Shown piece after piece: positions 49,624-63,167 of a stretch of 64,000 nucleotides of DNA. A program made the position numbers and the translations under genes. The notes beneath the pieces were generated by a model. That model had not been told where the DNA came from. It saw only the letters and a list, made by a program, of their open reading frames with translations, and ran no database searches. The stretch is from Anastatus disparis (Eukaryota > Arthropoda > Insecta > Hymenoptera > Eupelmidae), in contig JAFFSR010000237.1 of the NCBI GenBank assembly GCA_017163975.1, forward strand, positions 5,146,001 through 5,210,000, written 5' to 3'. Each line of letters opens with the position of its first letter. The stretch's first letter is position 1.

Positions 49624-51602
49624 TTATACATATATACACACATTATACGTGTGCATACACACACGTACATAGATACATATACACACATATATAGCGTAGC
49701 ATTGTCATAGACTATTCCTCTTCGTAACATAACATAGCTTTTCACGTCCAACGTTTGGAATGTCTGCGGAAACATTTTGACTTGTAGTCTGTTGAAGCTT
49801 ATACATTGCTCTTATAACCTTTTATATACACTCGCAAATATGCACGTGCACACACAAACACATACACGCGCAGCTAGCTATACAGATAGCAGAAAATTTC
49901 GCGACTGACTTTTGCCTCTCTTGCTCTCTTATACAAAACCTTTACAAATCGTTCATCAACGTGCACGGCATAACGAAACAATGAAACTCATAAATTGCCA
50001 TTTTTTTCCTGTCAGTTAATTTTAAATAAGTTTTCGATGATTTTTAAAAGGGCAATCGTTGATAATTGAAACAGATTAAGCAATTTTTATGATGATATTA
50101 TATTTCTTAGGTTCTTTTCATGCTTATGTAATATCCATTTTCTTCGTCATTAATTTGTCAAAAGTTCATATCAATTATGCACTTTACGTGAGCTTAAACA
50201 TTTCTTCTATTTAACGAAGTTCGGGTTTCCTCAAAATATAACCAAAAAATTTTCTTCATCCTTACGAAAGTATAGGGAAAGAAAAAGAAGCAATATTCAA
50301 AAAGTACATCCGATATCCCAACCTTATGAATGAAAATCCTTTTTTCGAAGAAGAGCATCCGTATACCCAATATTTGTAAATCGCAATCACGTACGGCCAT
50401 ATAATACCACGGACATGGTTATAAGAAGAAAATTTCCATACATATGCGTTCATACATAATTATATAAGAACAACGAATTTATATATAATATTAAAAATAT
50501 ATAAATTTTTTTTCTTTTTAATATTGCTCCTTCGCGTTACGCAAGCAAAGAAAAGGCGTTGAATATAAACTTGTTATGAGAATTCAATACTTAATCATTT
50601 ACGATACGAATTCATTATTTTTTAGTATATCCACATGTCCATATTGGCCTACATTTCCAAAGAAAATAAAAAGAAGAAAAAAGAAACAAAAAAAGAAGAA
50701 GAAAACGATAAATACATCTATAGAAGGTAAGAAGAAAAAAAGGAAAGAGAATAGATATTAGGAATAGCGTGAAAATTAAGTTGAACGAGGATGGAAAGTG
50801 AAAGAAGGAAGTAAAGATGAGAAAAATATGAGGTCAGAAAAAAGAGAAGAAAAAAAGAAAATAATATATATTATACAAGGGTGAATATACAATATACACA
50901 TGTATGAAGTTTGGTTAACATTTTCTTCTGTATGTGTTTTTTTTTAGTTTGCCTCTCACGTATCAACATTATTTAGAATTGGAATACCAAAGAGTCATCT
51001 GTCTCTTAAAAAATTGCCTTTTCCTCTCTCCATCTCTCTCGGTTCCAATAAAAATATATCTATACGTAACACCGCATTTGGTCAGCAACGATAAATTTTC
51101 CAAGGATAAGCTTCTTTTGGGAACAACGCTGTTGTATGGCATTATTTTATTTTATTTTATTCTTTTTTTACTTTACTTTAAGATTATTTTATCCTGATAC
51201 ACTAGAGAAAAATGTTTTAGGATATTTTATTTGATCTTTTTTTTGTTTACTCGAATTCATTCTGATTTTTATATTAATTTTTCTTTTTTAGAAAACTTTA
51301 TTTACGAACATTAGATAAATTATTGTTGACGCGCGTGTATTAAATACGTTGATTTGTTGATCAATAAATTTTATTATATAAGCTTTGAATTATATGCAAT
51401 AAATTTGATAAATGAATTTTCTATATGAATATATAAAAAAATTATATAAAATGAATGTTGTTGAAGTAAATTTTGACTTCTTTTGAAAATGAATCTTTTT
51501 CTTTATGAGAGTTAAAATTAATTGCAATAGACCAAAATTCATTTTATAAATATTTATATTGAAAGTTTTGGTAATCAACTTTATTCGAACTCTGGTAGGA
51601 AA

Positions 51603-51747
51603 CTGAGCATATTTTGGGGAGGATTTCTGGTTAACGTAAGTTAAAATGACACTTATCTAAAAAATTTGTTCAGAGGGTTGCTAGAATTTCTAGATAAGTG
51701 ACATTTTAACTTACATTGACTAGAAATTTTGCCCAGAATGTGGTCAA
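51603..51747. mobile_element. Palindromic element, about 145 bp
   Basis: The left arm (51603-51660, with GTAAGTTAAAATGACACTTA) pairs with the right arm (51691-51747), whose complement reads GTAAGTTAAAATGTCACTTA at the same place. Similarity continues outward through ATTTCTGG/ATTTCTAG and ATATTTTGGGG/ACATTCTGGGC. About 30 bases form the loop. It is MITE-like; no duplication of the target site was recognised. Confidence 0.75.
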
Positions 51748-52915
51748 TTTTTTGCTAGAGAAATAATTAAAATAGTTATGTGATGTATGTAATTTTTATT
51801 TTGATTAAATAAATAATAATATTTATTTTATAATGCCTAAAATTAGCAAATAATATATGCAAAATTAAATTAATCCGATATATCCAATTTTTTCTTCATC
51901 CAAACTTCGTCGCCATTTAACCAATCAAATTAAACAATTAATTTAATGCAATTATCGTGAAACGTCTTAAACTCCATTACAACATAACACCCAACTAAAC
52001 CCACAATCTAAACATTGTATTAAAGCATTATATAATGCATATAGAAACACTTAATACTTCAGCATGGTAAACAGCTTGACTGATTAATTTACATCAAGGA
52101 GGGGATCAAAAAGTTTAACCTTATATAAATACATTACAAAATTAACATAAAATAAAGTTTATTTAACAAAGTTGTACTGGCTTATAAATGTTAAAGTTTA
52201 TGTAAACTTTTAAAATAATATACGTTTATGCATAATATTATGGTCCATATGCATCAAGCGGTCTTTCTTGAAGTAAAGCATATGTAGCTTCATGCCTAAA
52301 GAAATTTCAGCTTTGAAAAATATATCGTGCAGGTTATATACAGTTGAGAAAATATAACAAGTGTAAAGGCTCACTCTATATATTTTAGAAGAAAATAGAA
52401 ATAAATATCTCCTAGCTCATGTGTGTAAGAACGTATCGCGTTGAAAAATTAATAAACAGCCAGAAAAACAATTTCTAAAGCCCAAAGTAGACGGTATAAT
52501 ATATTCAAAGTTTTCCGAAAGTTAACAAACGTTATAATAGATAACAATGAAACAGCAAATAAATTTTCCCAAATCTCTTGAATATTTTAGGTCGAGAATA
52601 AACAAAATTAAATAAATAAAATTGTTAATTCCAGATGACGTTTATTATTTGAAGTTTATCATATTACTCGCAGAGAGAGCGAGAGAAAGAGGGACTTGAC
52701 TTTATCGAACTTTAATCCTAGCAGACAACCACATAACCACACATGACTATATATGTGTGTGTATGTGCAATAAGTTTATGAAATGCTTCAAGTGAAAATT
52801 AGCAAGGGCAAGCCCCGTAAGCGTTATACCGCGAAGAATGAAAAGTCAACGGTTCCAGGAGAGGATACATATATAATCTAAAGAGAGAAAAAGATATATA
52901 TGCATACATAGACAC

Positions 52916-52932
52916 AGAGAGAGAGAGAGAGA
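52916..52932 (+). repeat. GA microsatellite
   Basis: This is a GA run within a purine-rich block at 52880-52970 that also has AGATATAT repeats. Confidence 0.95.
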
Positions 52933-55900
52933 GGAAAGAGACATAGGAGACAGATAGAGAGAAAAATAGATATATGGTATACAGTAGGTGTAATTAACTG
53001 CAGAAGCAAATGTGCTCTCTAGCAAACTGTTGACACGTCCGGTTTGGCCTGCTCGCTTGTTATTCGAGAGCCTGCAATAACGTTGAATATAGTTTTGTCT
53101 ATGCTATCTACTACTAACCAACTATATACGTATATAGAGATGCCCACTGTTGCAACGTCAGCTGCATCTCTCTTATGCTATTCTACCTGACAGCGCAAAA
53201 CTCTATGTCTTTTTTTTTCTCTTTTTTTTTTTCTTTTTCTCTTCATTTTTGTTTTCTTCTCTTTTTTTTTGCTAAATGCATCCGTGGTTTAGGGTTGTGA
53301 TTATAAGTTAATGCGTGGCTACTTATCGATATTTTATTTCAATTTTTTTGTATAATTAGGAGATATTTAAATTGGAAAAAGAGTCGATTATTCATTTATT
53401 TTTCGGTCACGTTTACATATGAATAATTTATGTACTTTCATTTTAAAGGAGTTTAAATTATTATGTAAGTGCGTAAATAAACGTCTGAAATTTCACGTTT
53501 ATTGTTTCCACGCTCGTTAATATTTAGAACGAGTTTTTCTTTAAAAAACATTATCATCAATAGTTCGCATTTAAAGAAAAAAATTATAAATTTTTTCTTT
53601 TTTTTGTAGTAAATAGAAAAAAAAACCATAAAAAATATTCATTTTAGTGACCTGAATGCACACAAAAGTTGAGAAAAAAAAAAGCTTTTAAAATAAGAAA
53701 TACAATAGTCATTCATCACAATTTTACCTTGAAAAGTATGACAGTTTTGAAAAAAAAAAGAAGAAAAAATCAAGCGTATATTGTTGTTTTTAATGGAGTC
53801 ATATGCATACTGTTAAATAAAAGATTTTTTCTCTATTTAAAGTTTCTTTTTCGAAAAATAAAGAAAAAAAAAATTTCAAAAAAATAAAAAATTATTGTCA
53901 TACGTTTTTTTCTTAGAATCCTTATTATATGCGAGCGCACATTATCCATAAATATAAAAAATAAAACATATTTCATAAAAATCTTTTAAATTCTCTTACT
54001 TTCATCGAATAACCATAAGAAAAAAAGAGAAAAAGATAAGTTAATAAAAAGTATGAAAAAAGCCACAATTAAACGCAAAACTAGAGCAAAGAAATATTTG
54101 GGCAAGATTTTTGAATGGAGTATAGTTTACACAAGGAGCGTTGAAAGAAATAATAAAAGGAAGAAAAAAAAAGAGCACAAAGTGAGAGAGCGAAGCTATT
54201 CAGCGAAGAAAATTAGGAATGAACTAACTACCAGTATGCCAAGTCCATGTATATATATATGCACGTATATATACAGATATAGTCGTAAAAGCAATTAAGT
54301 TAATCTAATTATTAGAAGCGTCAAGAAAGACGAGCTAACTCATCTCTGTCTCGCTCTTTTTAGTCAAAAGTTATATGTATATACAAGTGAAGTCTTGCAG
54401 TTGGCCTGCGGTGAACCTTTAGGCGCATCGTCAGCAACGTCAAAGCGTTATACTTTTAACTCGTTATCTTCGCCGCTGTTTAAAAGCCATCAACGGGGAA
54501 AACCGTTCCTCTTTGATTTCATCAGAAAATTTTAATGTTCAAAAGCGATATATGTATATTATATGTGTACGTGATTATTGAATAAACATGTAGAAAAAAT
54601 TTGAATAAAAAAAATTATGCACGAAGAAAATGTTTTTTTAAAGATTACAATGAAAAATACTAAAATAATACCCTGAAGATCAGTAATATTGAGAAGAAGT
54701 GAAGGTTGCGGAATATTTAGCAGGCATCATTATAAAAATTACAAGAATGTCAGGGCAAAAGTTACTGCTGACAAAAATATGTTAAATGTAACCTAAAAAA
54801 TTTATTTAAACAAATGCTTGCAAGTTTGGATTTTCACCAAACCAAAGATCAAAATCAACGCAAATCTGTCGTGATTGATTTCAAGATAAATTACATACAG
54901 AAAGTATTGTGAAAATTATTTTAACCCAATAGTAAAAATTAATTAACATCTTTACAAATATTCATTAAATTTTTTGTGAAGATTGTTAACGGTTATTTTT
55001 GGTAGATGAGAAGGTAGAATTTGCAAGTGGAATCTACTTGAGGGAAGTAGAATTTTACTTTATTCAAATGAATTCTCTTAACTTCAACTGGATTATTACA
55101 TAATTTTTCTTAATTCATACATCGATTAACTACAAAAATTGTCTGCCCAAAAGCCGTTTTCTCCCAGAATCACCATGATTTTCATAGCAATCATTATAGA
55201 AATATATTTAATGATACAAGTTAAACAAAAAAAAAAGAAAAAAATGATTTCACCGAGTTGAAAACTCGTAAATTAACATAGCGAGTCCCACACATCTGGA
55301 TTTTGGCTTGCAAACTCGTAGAAAATCACCAAGCGGAATGGAGCGGAATTTAGCGATAAGGCCTTTTGCTTTCATAGTTATAGAGAACATACCGAGTCAG
55401 CGAATGTCCCTCTATATTCTCTATTCTCTTTTCTTTCTATTCTTTTTTTTTTCTTCTTTTTTTATAGTACTCGCTGACAGTAGTAATCGATATAACATGC
55501 CGGTAATATAGTTGCATCTATATGAATCTTGCATACGCATACATTTATTATTTTACTGTAGAGTATAGTGAGGTTAATAAAAAAAAGAGAATGAAAGATT
55601 TGGGTATAAAAGTATAGGTATATAGAGAGAGGGGTTGGGTATATCAGCTGACCGATATGTTGTTGTATGCAACAGGAAGGTTTTATTTTGAAATATTGCA
55701 TTTGATTGGAATCGAGTATTTTTTTTCGATTATTTTATACTCCTTTTTTTTTGGTTTAGTGTATTTTTACAGTGGTTTGATTATACGCTGATGGCGTTTG
55801 GACAATGACATAAAATTTTAATTATCATTGTCATTTGTTTTGTTGGAGTTGTGTTTTTTTTTAACTCACTTTCATAGCTTTTTATTTTGTGCAACATTTG

Positions 55901-57212
55901 GTGGGTTTAGGAATTTATCTTCGAATGTAATATTTACTCTGGAAAGTACTTCTTGTTATTCTTACTTTTAATGCTATTTTCAAAAAAGTAGTAAAGGAAG
56001 TAAATATTAATAATTTAGAAAAAAGAAAGGAATTTTGTAAAACTAGGTAAAGTTAGCTCTATGAGGCAAGTTAAAAATTTCAAAAAAGTTTTTTATTTAT
56101 ATGTTTTTGTTCTAAACTATTATTTATACTGATACCATAGCAAAGTCTTAAAAAATTTTGAAAACAGATATAACTTGTATATATCAAATAAAAAAATTAT
56201 GACTATCTTCCCACCTTGTCGAAAAAAAACAAAAATAAATCATGTTGAATAAAAAATGATCAAGCACTTCTCGAGTTATAAGTGCATATATGAATTTAAA
56301 AAATGCCATTTCCATGCATAATAAAAGAATAAACTCCGTTAATGAAAAATTTTGATCGCTATACATTTAAATTATGATTCCTGTGATATAATTTATATGA
56401 AGTTTTTAAATAATTCACGCTACATGAATTTGAAAAAATGGAATGAAAATTGATGCTTATAAAATAAATTTGTAGAATTCTGGATATAAAAATAAATTAA
56501 AGACTAATCAATTTATCACATTTAAAAATATTAATAAATAAACCAAAAAGAAATAAGTTATGTTTAATAAAAAAATAAATATTAAACCATTGATGCAATG
56601 TCTGAATTTTGAAAATTTATTAATAAAAAATTCCTCAAAATCATTATTCTAATTATATCTTAAATCTATAAATATAAGAGTTATTTTTATGAACGGCTAT
56701 ATATATAGTCGTCATTATCGTGCAGGGGAGAAAATGCAATTTTCGGTAAAATCATTTTTTCTTAAAAAATATTACAGATAAAAGCTTGAAAGTTTAATGA
56801 GACAAAGAACTTGTTATCCCTAATTATTCATTAAAATTTCATTAAATTGTCTTATTTAATTTTCAAGTTACGACTACGTATAAAAAAAAGGTTATTTTGC
56901 TTGTATAAAGAGAAGATGGACGATAGCCATTTTGAAAATTCTCAGGGGAGCTTATTTATAAACAAAACTTCCTGCAAACCCATTTATAAGTACTCTATGA
57001 AATTAACATTTAAGTGCATCAGCTAAATCAAAATTTCATAACTTGGCCACTATTTTCATAAAACAAAACAGAAAAAAGTGTGCCTTTATAAAATAAAGTT
57101 TGGAAAGTTGTTTTTACAATATGGATTGTCATACACATGCGCAAGTGCATATGCACTTAGATGTACTCATACAGACATTTGATAAAAATAGCTTATTTAG
57201 ATTGTTAATATA

Positions 57213-57401
57213 GTCGGTCTGTGGCTCATTCAGTAGAGCGTTGGATTCGTAATCTCGGAGTCCCGAGTTCGAATCCCGCTCTCGACAGCCGATTGATGCA
57301 AGCACCACTGTACAATTACATGTGCTTACACACTTACGAGCTCCGTCACTGATTAGCATAACAAAAATAGCATAGCATAAATATAGCGACGTTAAAAAAA
57401 A
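57213..57401 (+). mobile_element. tRNA-derived SINE, copy 4
   Basis: The head contains GTGGCTCATTCAG (A-box-like), the loop TTCGTAA (CGT) and a canonical B box GAGTTCGAATCC. It ends with the CATAAATATAGCGACGTTAAA tail and an A run. It is flanked by near-identical 14-bp repeats, AGATTGTTAATATA at 57199-57212 and AGATTGTTTACATA at 57402-57415, which look like a target-site duplication with two changes. This copy keeps the best B box together with the CGT loop. Confidence 0.9.
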
Positions 57402-60000
57402 AGATTGTTTACATATACTTACAATATATAATATTATATAATATTATAATACTTTTATTCGAGCAATCAAAATAATTCCAAACGAAAGTCCAGAAATCAA
57501 AAACTTTTTTGTAATGTGTAATATTTGAAGAAATTTACATATCTCTTCATATCAAGTTTCCAAGAATTATAACTTTGATTAAAATCAACAACACTTTTGC
57601 AATGTATACTCAACTTTGACCTAATCCATGTATTATAAATATGTTTAACATGAATTCTAAGTAGCTTATCTACTTCAGTACTGAATATTAAAAATTAACG
57701 AAAATTTTTACTTCAATAACCTTCAAGGTATATGTTTAACTTTTTGGCCCTAATCCACGTATTTATTCATCAAAATTTCATTAAATTTTTAATTAGACGA
57801 TCTAATATTTCTTGATACTTATTGCTTCAATTCCTCCTGGAATTCCCTCGAGACTCAAAATGTTAAATCTCTAATAAAAAAGAAGTAATATCATTCATTC
57901 GATCTGGAGAAAAAAATTTTTTTTTTCTTCACTTCATCTTCATAATATTAATATTTTTCGTATAAATTTAAATTATAACGAAAGGAGGGTAAAATACCTT
58001 TTAAATAATCTAAAAGTCACAGCTTGGAAGCCTCAACGTGAGGAGAGAGCGAGAGAGAGAGGTAGGTAGAAGGTTTCTGAACGCGATAACCGTAACCGCT
58101 TGGAATTCATTAGCTTGGAAAGTAGGACAACTTCCCCCTGAATTACAAATCCAACCGGTTGATTGATTAATGAGCAATTAAACTTGCTTATTGCTTCTTA
58201 TTAGCTTGTTTCTCGACATACGGTTATAACCCGACAACAAAAAACAACTTTTACACAATCTCATATTTCACAATTTTTTTTCTCTCTCTTTATAACCCCT
58301 TGTGACTTTAGAAAAAAACTCAAATCACTAATATGTAGGACAACGATATTAATAATTGCATCGATACCGATACGTTCTACTTCATATTTTCTTTTCTAGC
58401 ATTTTTTTTTTGTTTCGTTTTTCAAAGTTTTTCTTGGGAATAAAAAAAATAATAGAAGGGATAGAAAGGCAATGAAACACCTGTTACCCCCTTATATACG
58501 TACACGCTCGCTCGATGTATATATACCCTTTATCAGTCAAGTTTTAAGCTCAACCTACATCGATATACGCTTCATCGATCAATTTCAAGAGACAACAATA
58601 TTCGCAAAACCAACCGAACGCTTATGTTTTTCTTTTTGCCGAACGATCGAACTATAGTTTTTTTAAAAAAAATGACTGAAAAAAGAGAAGAAGTAGAAAA
58701 ATGAAATAAAAGACTAATGATCGAATTTATGTAAAGGAAAATCGAACAAAAGTATCAGCAATTACGTCGACGTCGATGAACCGGTAAGTTACTGCCTTCT
58801 CTTTTATATAAAGTAAGTAGGTAAAACGAAAAAAAAACACATCAAATGAAAAACTAAATCTATCATTGGTAAACGTCAAAGTTTTGCGTTAAGTCTTATA
58901 CGGCGAGGGAAAATTCGAACGTCGAAAAAAAAAGTCAAACAATGATTTGAATTGATGTATTCCGTGCTTGAAGTTACATTTTTAATCGAGTAGTTTAAAC
59001 TTTTTTTTTTCTCGAAGTCTTAATTACTTTTCGAGGCCGAAGTTTTGATGTTCATCAACAAAGTCATTTAAACTCGTAGCTTGTAATATCCGAAAGGTTA
59101 ATATTGTTGTTATGTTTATAACTGTGCAACATTTTGTACGTCCGTGTATATCAGTAATTTTAATGATCCCCGAGACTTTGAAAGGCATCGGGTTTAACTA
59201 AAGGGCGTTAAACTTCATTTCTAATTATCAGAAAACAATTCTGTTGCTGCGAAGTTTAATAACAAAATTTCTACGATTCGCTTGTTTGTTGGAGTTATTT
59301 TTTATTGGAAAGTTTAACTTTATTTTTAAATCTTACATTTATGAACAATTTATGTTTTTCTCGATAAAATAACCTTTTTTTAAAGTCGAATTGATGTGGA
59401 GTACTTCTTAGATTTTTCCAATTTTTCGGAAAAATCTTATTTTTTAGTAAGATTAGTGGATGTTTAGAATTTTTATATAATGCAATGTAAAGAGGAAAAA
59501 TTTCAGCTATTCTTAAAAACATTTTTAGCTACTTACTGCATCAAATAACTTTAAAAATACCTTTTTAGTCGTGCATTTTGGAAAATAAAACTTGAAAGAT
59601 TTAATTTTTCTAAAAATGTAAATTTTATCCTTGCCCTTAAAAAAATTTAAACATTACAACGTTGATATGTTTAAAAATAAACAAAATACAAAATTTTGTT
59701 AAAAATAAAAAAGTCTTTTTAAATAAACGACAATAATAATGAAAAATAAAATACAACCGATACTTATAAAAATATATAAATTACACTTCAATAAAAAAAA
59801 GAAAAAGTTTAAATTTTTCTAAGGTACACACCCAACCTGTATGCACAGCTCAACGCACAGAGACGCATATACAGTGGAAAAAAAGAAAATATGTACAACC
59901 ATACCTACATAGCAACTAGTGACAAAGCAGCGTGTAAAACGCTTTTAGGCCAGAGAAGCCTGTCCTGAACCTTTTCTCTCGTTTTTCGTTTTTCCCTCTT

Positions 60001-60018
60001 TCTCTCTCTCTCTCTCTC
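60001..60018 (+). repeat. CT microsatellite opposite a GA-rich block
   Basis: A CT run is followed about 60 bp later by GA-rich sequence (60076-60130 and 60240-60280), so the two can pair as an imperfect inverted repeat. Confidence 0.9.
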
Positions 60019-62967
60019 ACTCCGGGGGCATTTTCTAGCGCAAGCCCAAGCTTTCTACAGAGTATAACAGTATCCAGAGAGAACGAAAGAGAAAAAGAGA
60101 GAGAAAAAAAAGTGAGTGAGAGAGTTGCAAGCAGCAAGCTCGTCATATTCTAAGAGAAAGCTAGGCCAAGCTCTTTGTTATACTTGCTCTATGCATTGCT
60201 CTAACGCTATGCTTCTACATAACGTTGCGAGGAAAGTAAGAGAGCAAGAGAGAGAAAGATAAAGAAAAGAGAGATGGTTTATATTTTGCGCTTGTTGCCT
60301 CTGGGCTGCGCTATAACGCATAGTTTTGCAAATATTCTATTCCTTTCGTTGGAGAAAAGGGTATATGTATATATATATATATGCTTTAACTAAAACGTTA
60401 TATACACATACTCTTATGTCACAATTTTATATAATATTCAGTGCATTAAGCAAGCCCCAAACGCCCCCGCCGCTGCCACGGCAAAACTAAAGCTTCAACG
60501 CATAACCAAGCGAGATTCTTCTCTACTTCTATAACGTTCGACACACACTCGCCTGCATTAATCTGCCAGTACGCAGAGAGAGAGAGAAATTCTTTTATCG
60601 ACTCTTAATAATGTTTTCATGGAATTTTATATAAAGTTTCGTAGCTATTTTTTTTTTCTTTGCTTTTTTATTCTTTTGCTTTTGTATTATTATTATTAAA
60701 TTAGTCGAGTGGATTAGAGGTTGAATAAAGTATATTAAGCTCTTTTTTTTTTAAATTTTTTCATTTTTTGTAGCACGAGGTATTTGAATATCTGGTTATA
60801 AAAGTGCGTTAACCAATTTTATCAAGATAGTCAAAGCTTTTTTAAAATACACTCATAGTTGCATATGAAGTTTTTAATATTATGTAGATATGGGTTAATT
60901 TTAATTAAAAGCTTTATTTCTAAAAAGATAAATATTTATTCAATTTTTAAAATTTTGAATTTAACCTAATTAATAATTTATTTAGATTTTACGATTTTAA
61001 TATTATAATTCACATCATTTGTCGTACAAGTAAAATTTATCACAAAAGAAAAAGAAACTAAATAAAACTAAAAAGAAGAAATCAAATAAATCTTTCCTTG
61101 TTAAACAACTATTTTTGATTAATTGATTTCTAATTATTGCGAACTTTATTACTTCTCCTTACTTTCTCTAGTAAATTGCTATAATTTATCGAACTTTTAT
61201 CCCTGACAGTGCATATTGAGTTATGAGAAGAAGAGGAAGAAGAAAAAGAAAAAGAATAAATAACATACGAGTCCATAAATAAGGGGTAAAATTTTCCTTG
61301 CTTATATCAAACGACTTGAGTCTTGTTACTTTAATCAGAATATCTTAGAAATGCCGAGATGCTTCGGATAAAGTACCAACCACACCCATTTCTGTTTATT
61401 CGAAGAGTCACTTAATCAAATATTACTTTGCAATATCTACCATCTAAGTTTTAATCTACCGGATGATCAAGCTACTATTTTCGATGAATAACCATTACGT
61501 TTTTTATTGATTAATAAAAATTGTGTATCACCAAAAATTGTATGATCTAGTAATAAATTAAGTATTGATGGGATGGTTATAAATGCCATGAAATTTTATA
61601 TTTGGATTGATCGTAGCTTTTAATTTCGTTAAAATAATATCGGATTATTCCTTAACGTTTGATCGTTAAAGATTACGAACATACTTAACTTGGATTTTAA
61701 CAACTTATAAATTATATTAACTAAAGTTGTAAAAATTTTTCAATCTTTTAAACTAAAATTATGATAAATTACTTTTAATATTAAAAGTTTTATGTATCGC
61801 CAAGATAAAAAGATATAAAAAATGTATAGTAATTTAAAAAAATGTATATAAGACGTTCCATTAAAACGAAATACTAAAGTCATTTTATTTAAAACTTATC
61901 AGAAGGCTGACTTTTTAAAAGCTTAAAAACAATATAGTCAACATGAGAAATTAAAAAAAGGAAATTGTTATACAGTTGCCTATATATACTACGGAACAAA
62001 TCTACTTTAAACCAACTTGCGTAAAGCAACTTTGAAAAAAAGGAAAAATAAAAATATACATATATATAAGACCTGGTAGATCATAATCTTTTTAGTAATT
62101 TTGTAGTTATCATGGTACACGCAAACTATATACATATACATGCGTATATGAAAAACTTCTTTTAAAAAGACGACGCTTTTTTTCCTTTCCATAGCTACAA
62201 AGTTTTCTCATCGAGGAAAAGCAATATTACGTTTTTTTTTCTCCTTTTTTTTTCTTTTGTTAAATTGAAATATATACGAGCCCTTTCATAACTGGCGTAT
62301 TAAATTTACAATTACTATCATATTATAATTTAATTGATTTCATTCGATATCGTTAATGACTAAATAATATGATTCTAATCAATTTCAGTTGTTTTAATCG
62401 TCGAACTCATAATATTAGTGGAAAATTAATTTTCGGTACGATTATTAAACATTGAATTTTGTTAATTTCTTTGATTGTATATTGAAACTGTGTTTATGAA
62501 CATTTTGTGCTATACGCTTATTATGATATATCTGTTCGTTACATATGAATTATTATATATTGTACTTTTACATGAAAATAGTGCAATGCTGGTTGTTCAA
62601 ATGTAAAAATAAAATAAATAAGTAAACTCGAAGTATCGGAAAAAGAAATTTATTTTTTTTTAATTTTTAATGGAGAATCAATATTTCCGAGGATCGATAA
62701 AATATTTCTTTGCGCAAGAATAATTTTTAAAAGTTTAGAATTATTTTTCAATTGTGCTGCTTTTTTTCCCTTTATTTAACTTTTCCAATTTTCTAAAAGA
62801 TTAAAGTTTAGCAGATTTATTGTTTTAATACTATTATTCTTACATCAATTCATATTTCATATTTTACGCGGAGAAAAAAAAAATTATTAATTATTACTCG
62901 CTAATGTAAGGTTTTTCTGTTAGTTTAAATAGATGCGCAATAATTTTGTTGTAAATTATTAAAATGT

Positions 62968-63167
62968 ATTTTTTTATTCATTTAACGTCGCTGTATTTAT
63001 GCTGTCATTGCGATGCTAATTTGCGACGAAGGTTATCAGCCTGTTTGTGAACTTCAGCACATGTAACGTACAGTGGTGCTTGTATAAATCGTCCGAGAGC
63101 GGGATTCGAACTCGGGACCTCGAGATTATGAATCCATCGCTCTGCCGACTGAGCCACTGACGACCTC
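62968..63167 (-). mobile_element. tRNA-derived SINE, copy 5
   Basis: This is a full-length copy in reverse orientation with B box GAGTTCGAATCC, A-box-like TGGCTCAGTCGG and anticodon-loop-like TTCATAA. The tail motif AACGTCGCTGTATTTATGC (plus strand) is shared with copies 2 and 3. Flanking sequences TTATTAAAATGTA (left) and TTAGTAAAATATGTA (right) may be a worn target-site duplication. It looks like one of the youngest copies because the head is close to the family consensus. Confidence 0.9.

Noticed and set aside
49436..49775. Overlapping His/Thr/Cys/Val-rich frames
   Set aside because: They are translations of CA/GT and CATA repeats.
57213..57290. Possible tRNA-Thr(CGT) gene (and tRNA-Met-like genes at 39.4 and 63.1 kb)
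   Set aside because: The A and B boxes are good, but the anticodon stem does not pair and each is followed by the same SINE body and A-rich tail. They are SINE heads.
57129..57359. Minus-strand 76-codon frame containing CRERDSNSGLRDYESNALLNEPQT
   Set aside because: It is the antisense translation of SINE copy 4; this kind of peptide is a well-known by-product of tRNA-like sequences and not a gene.
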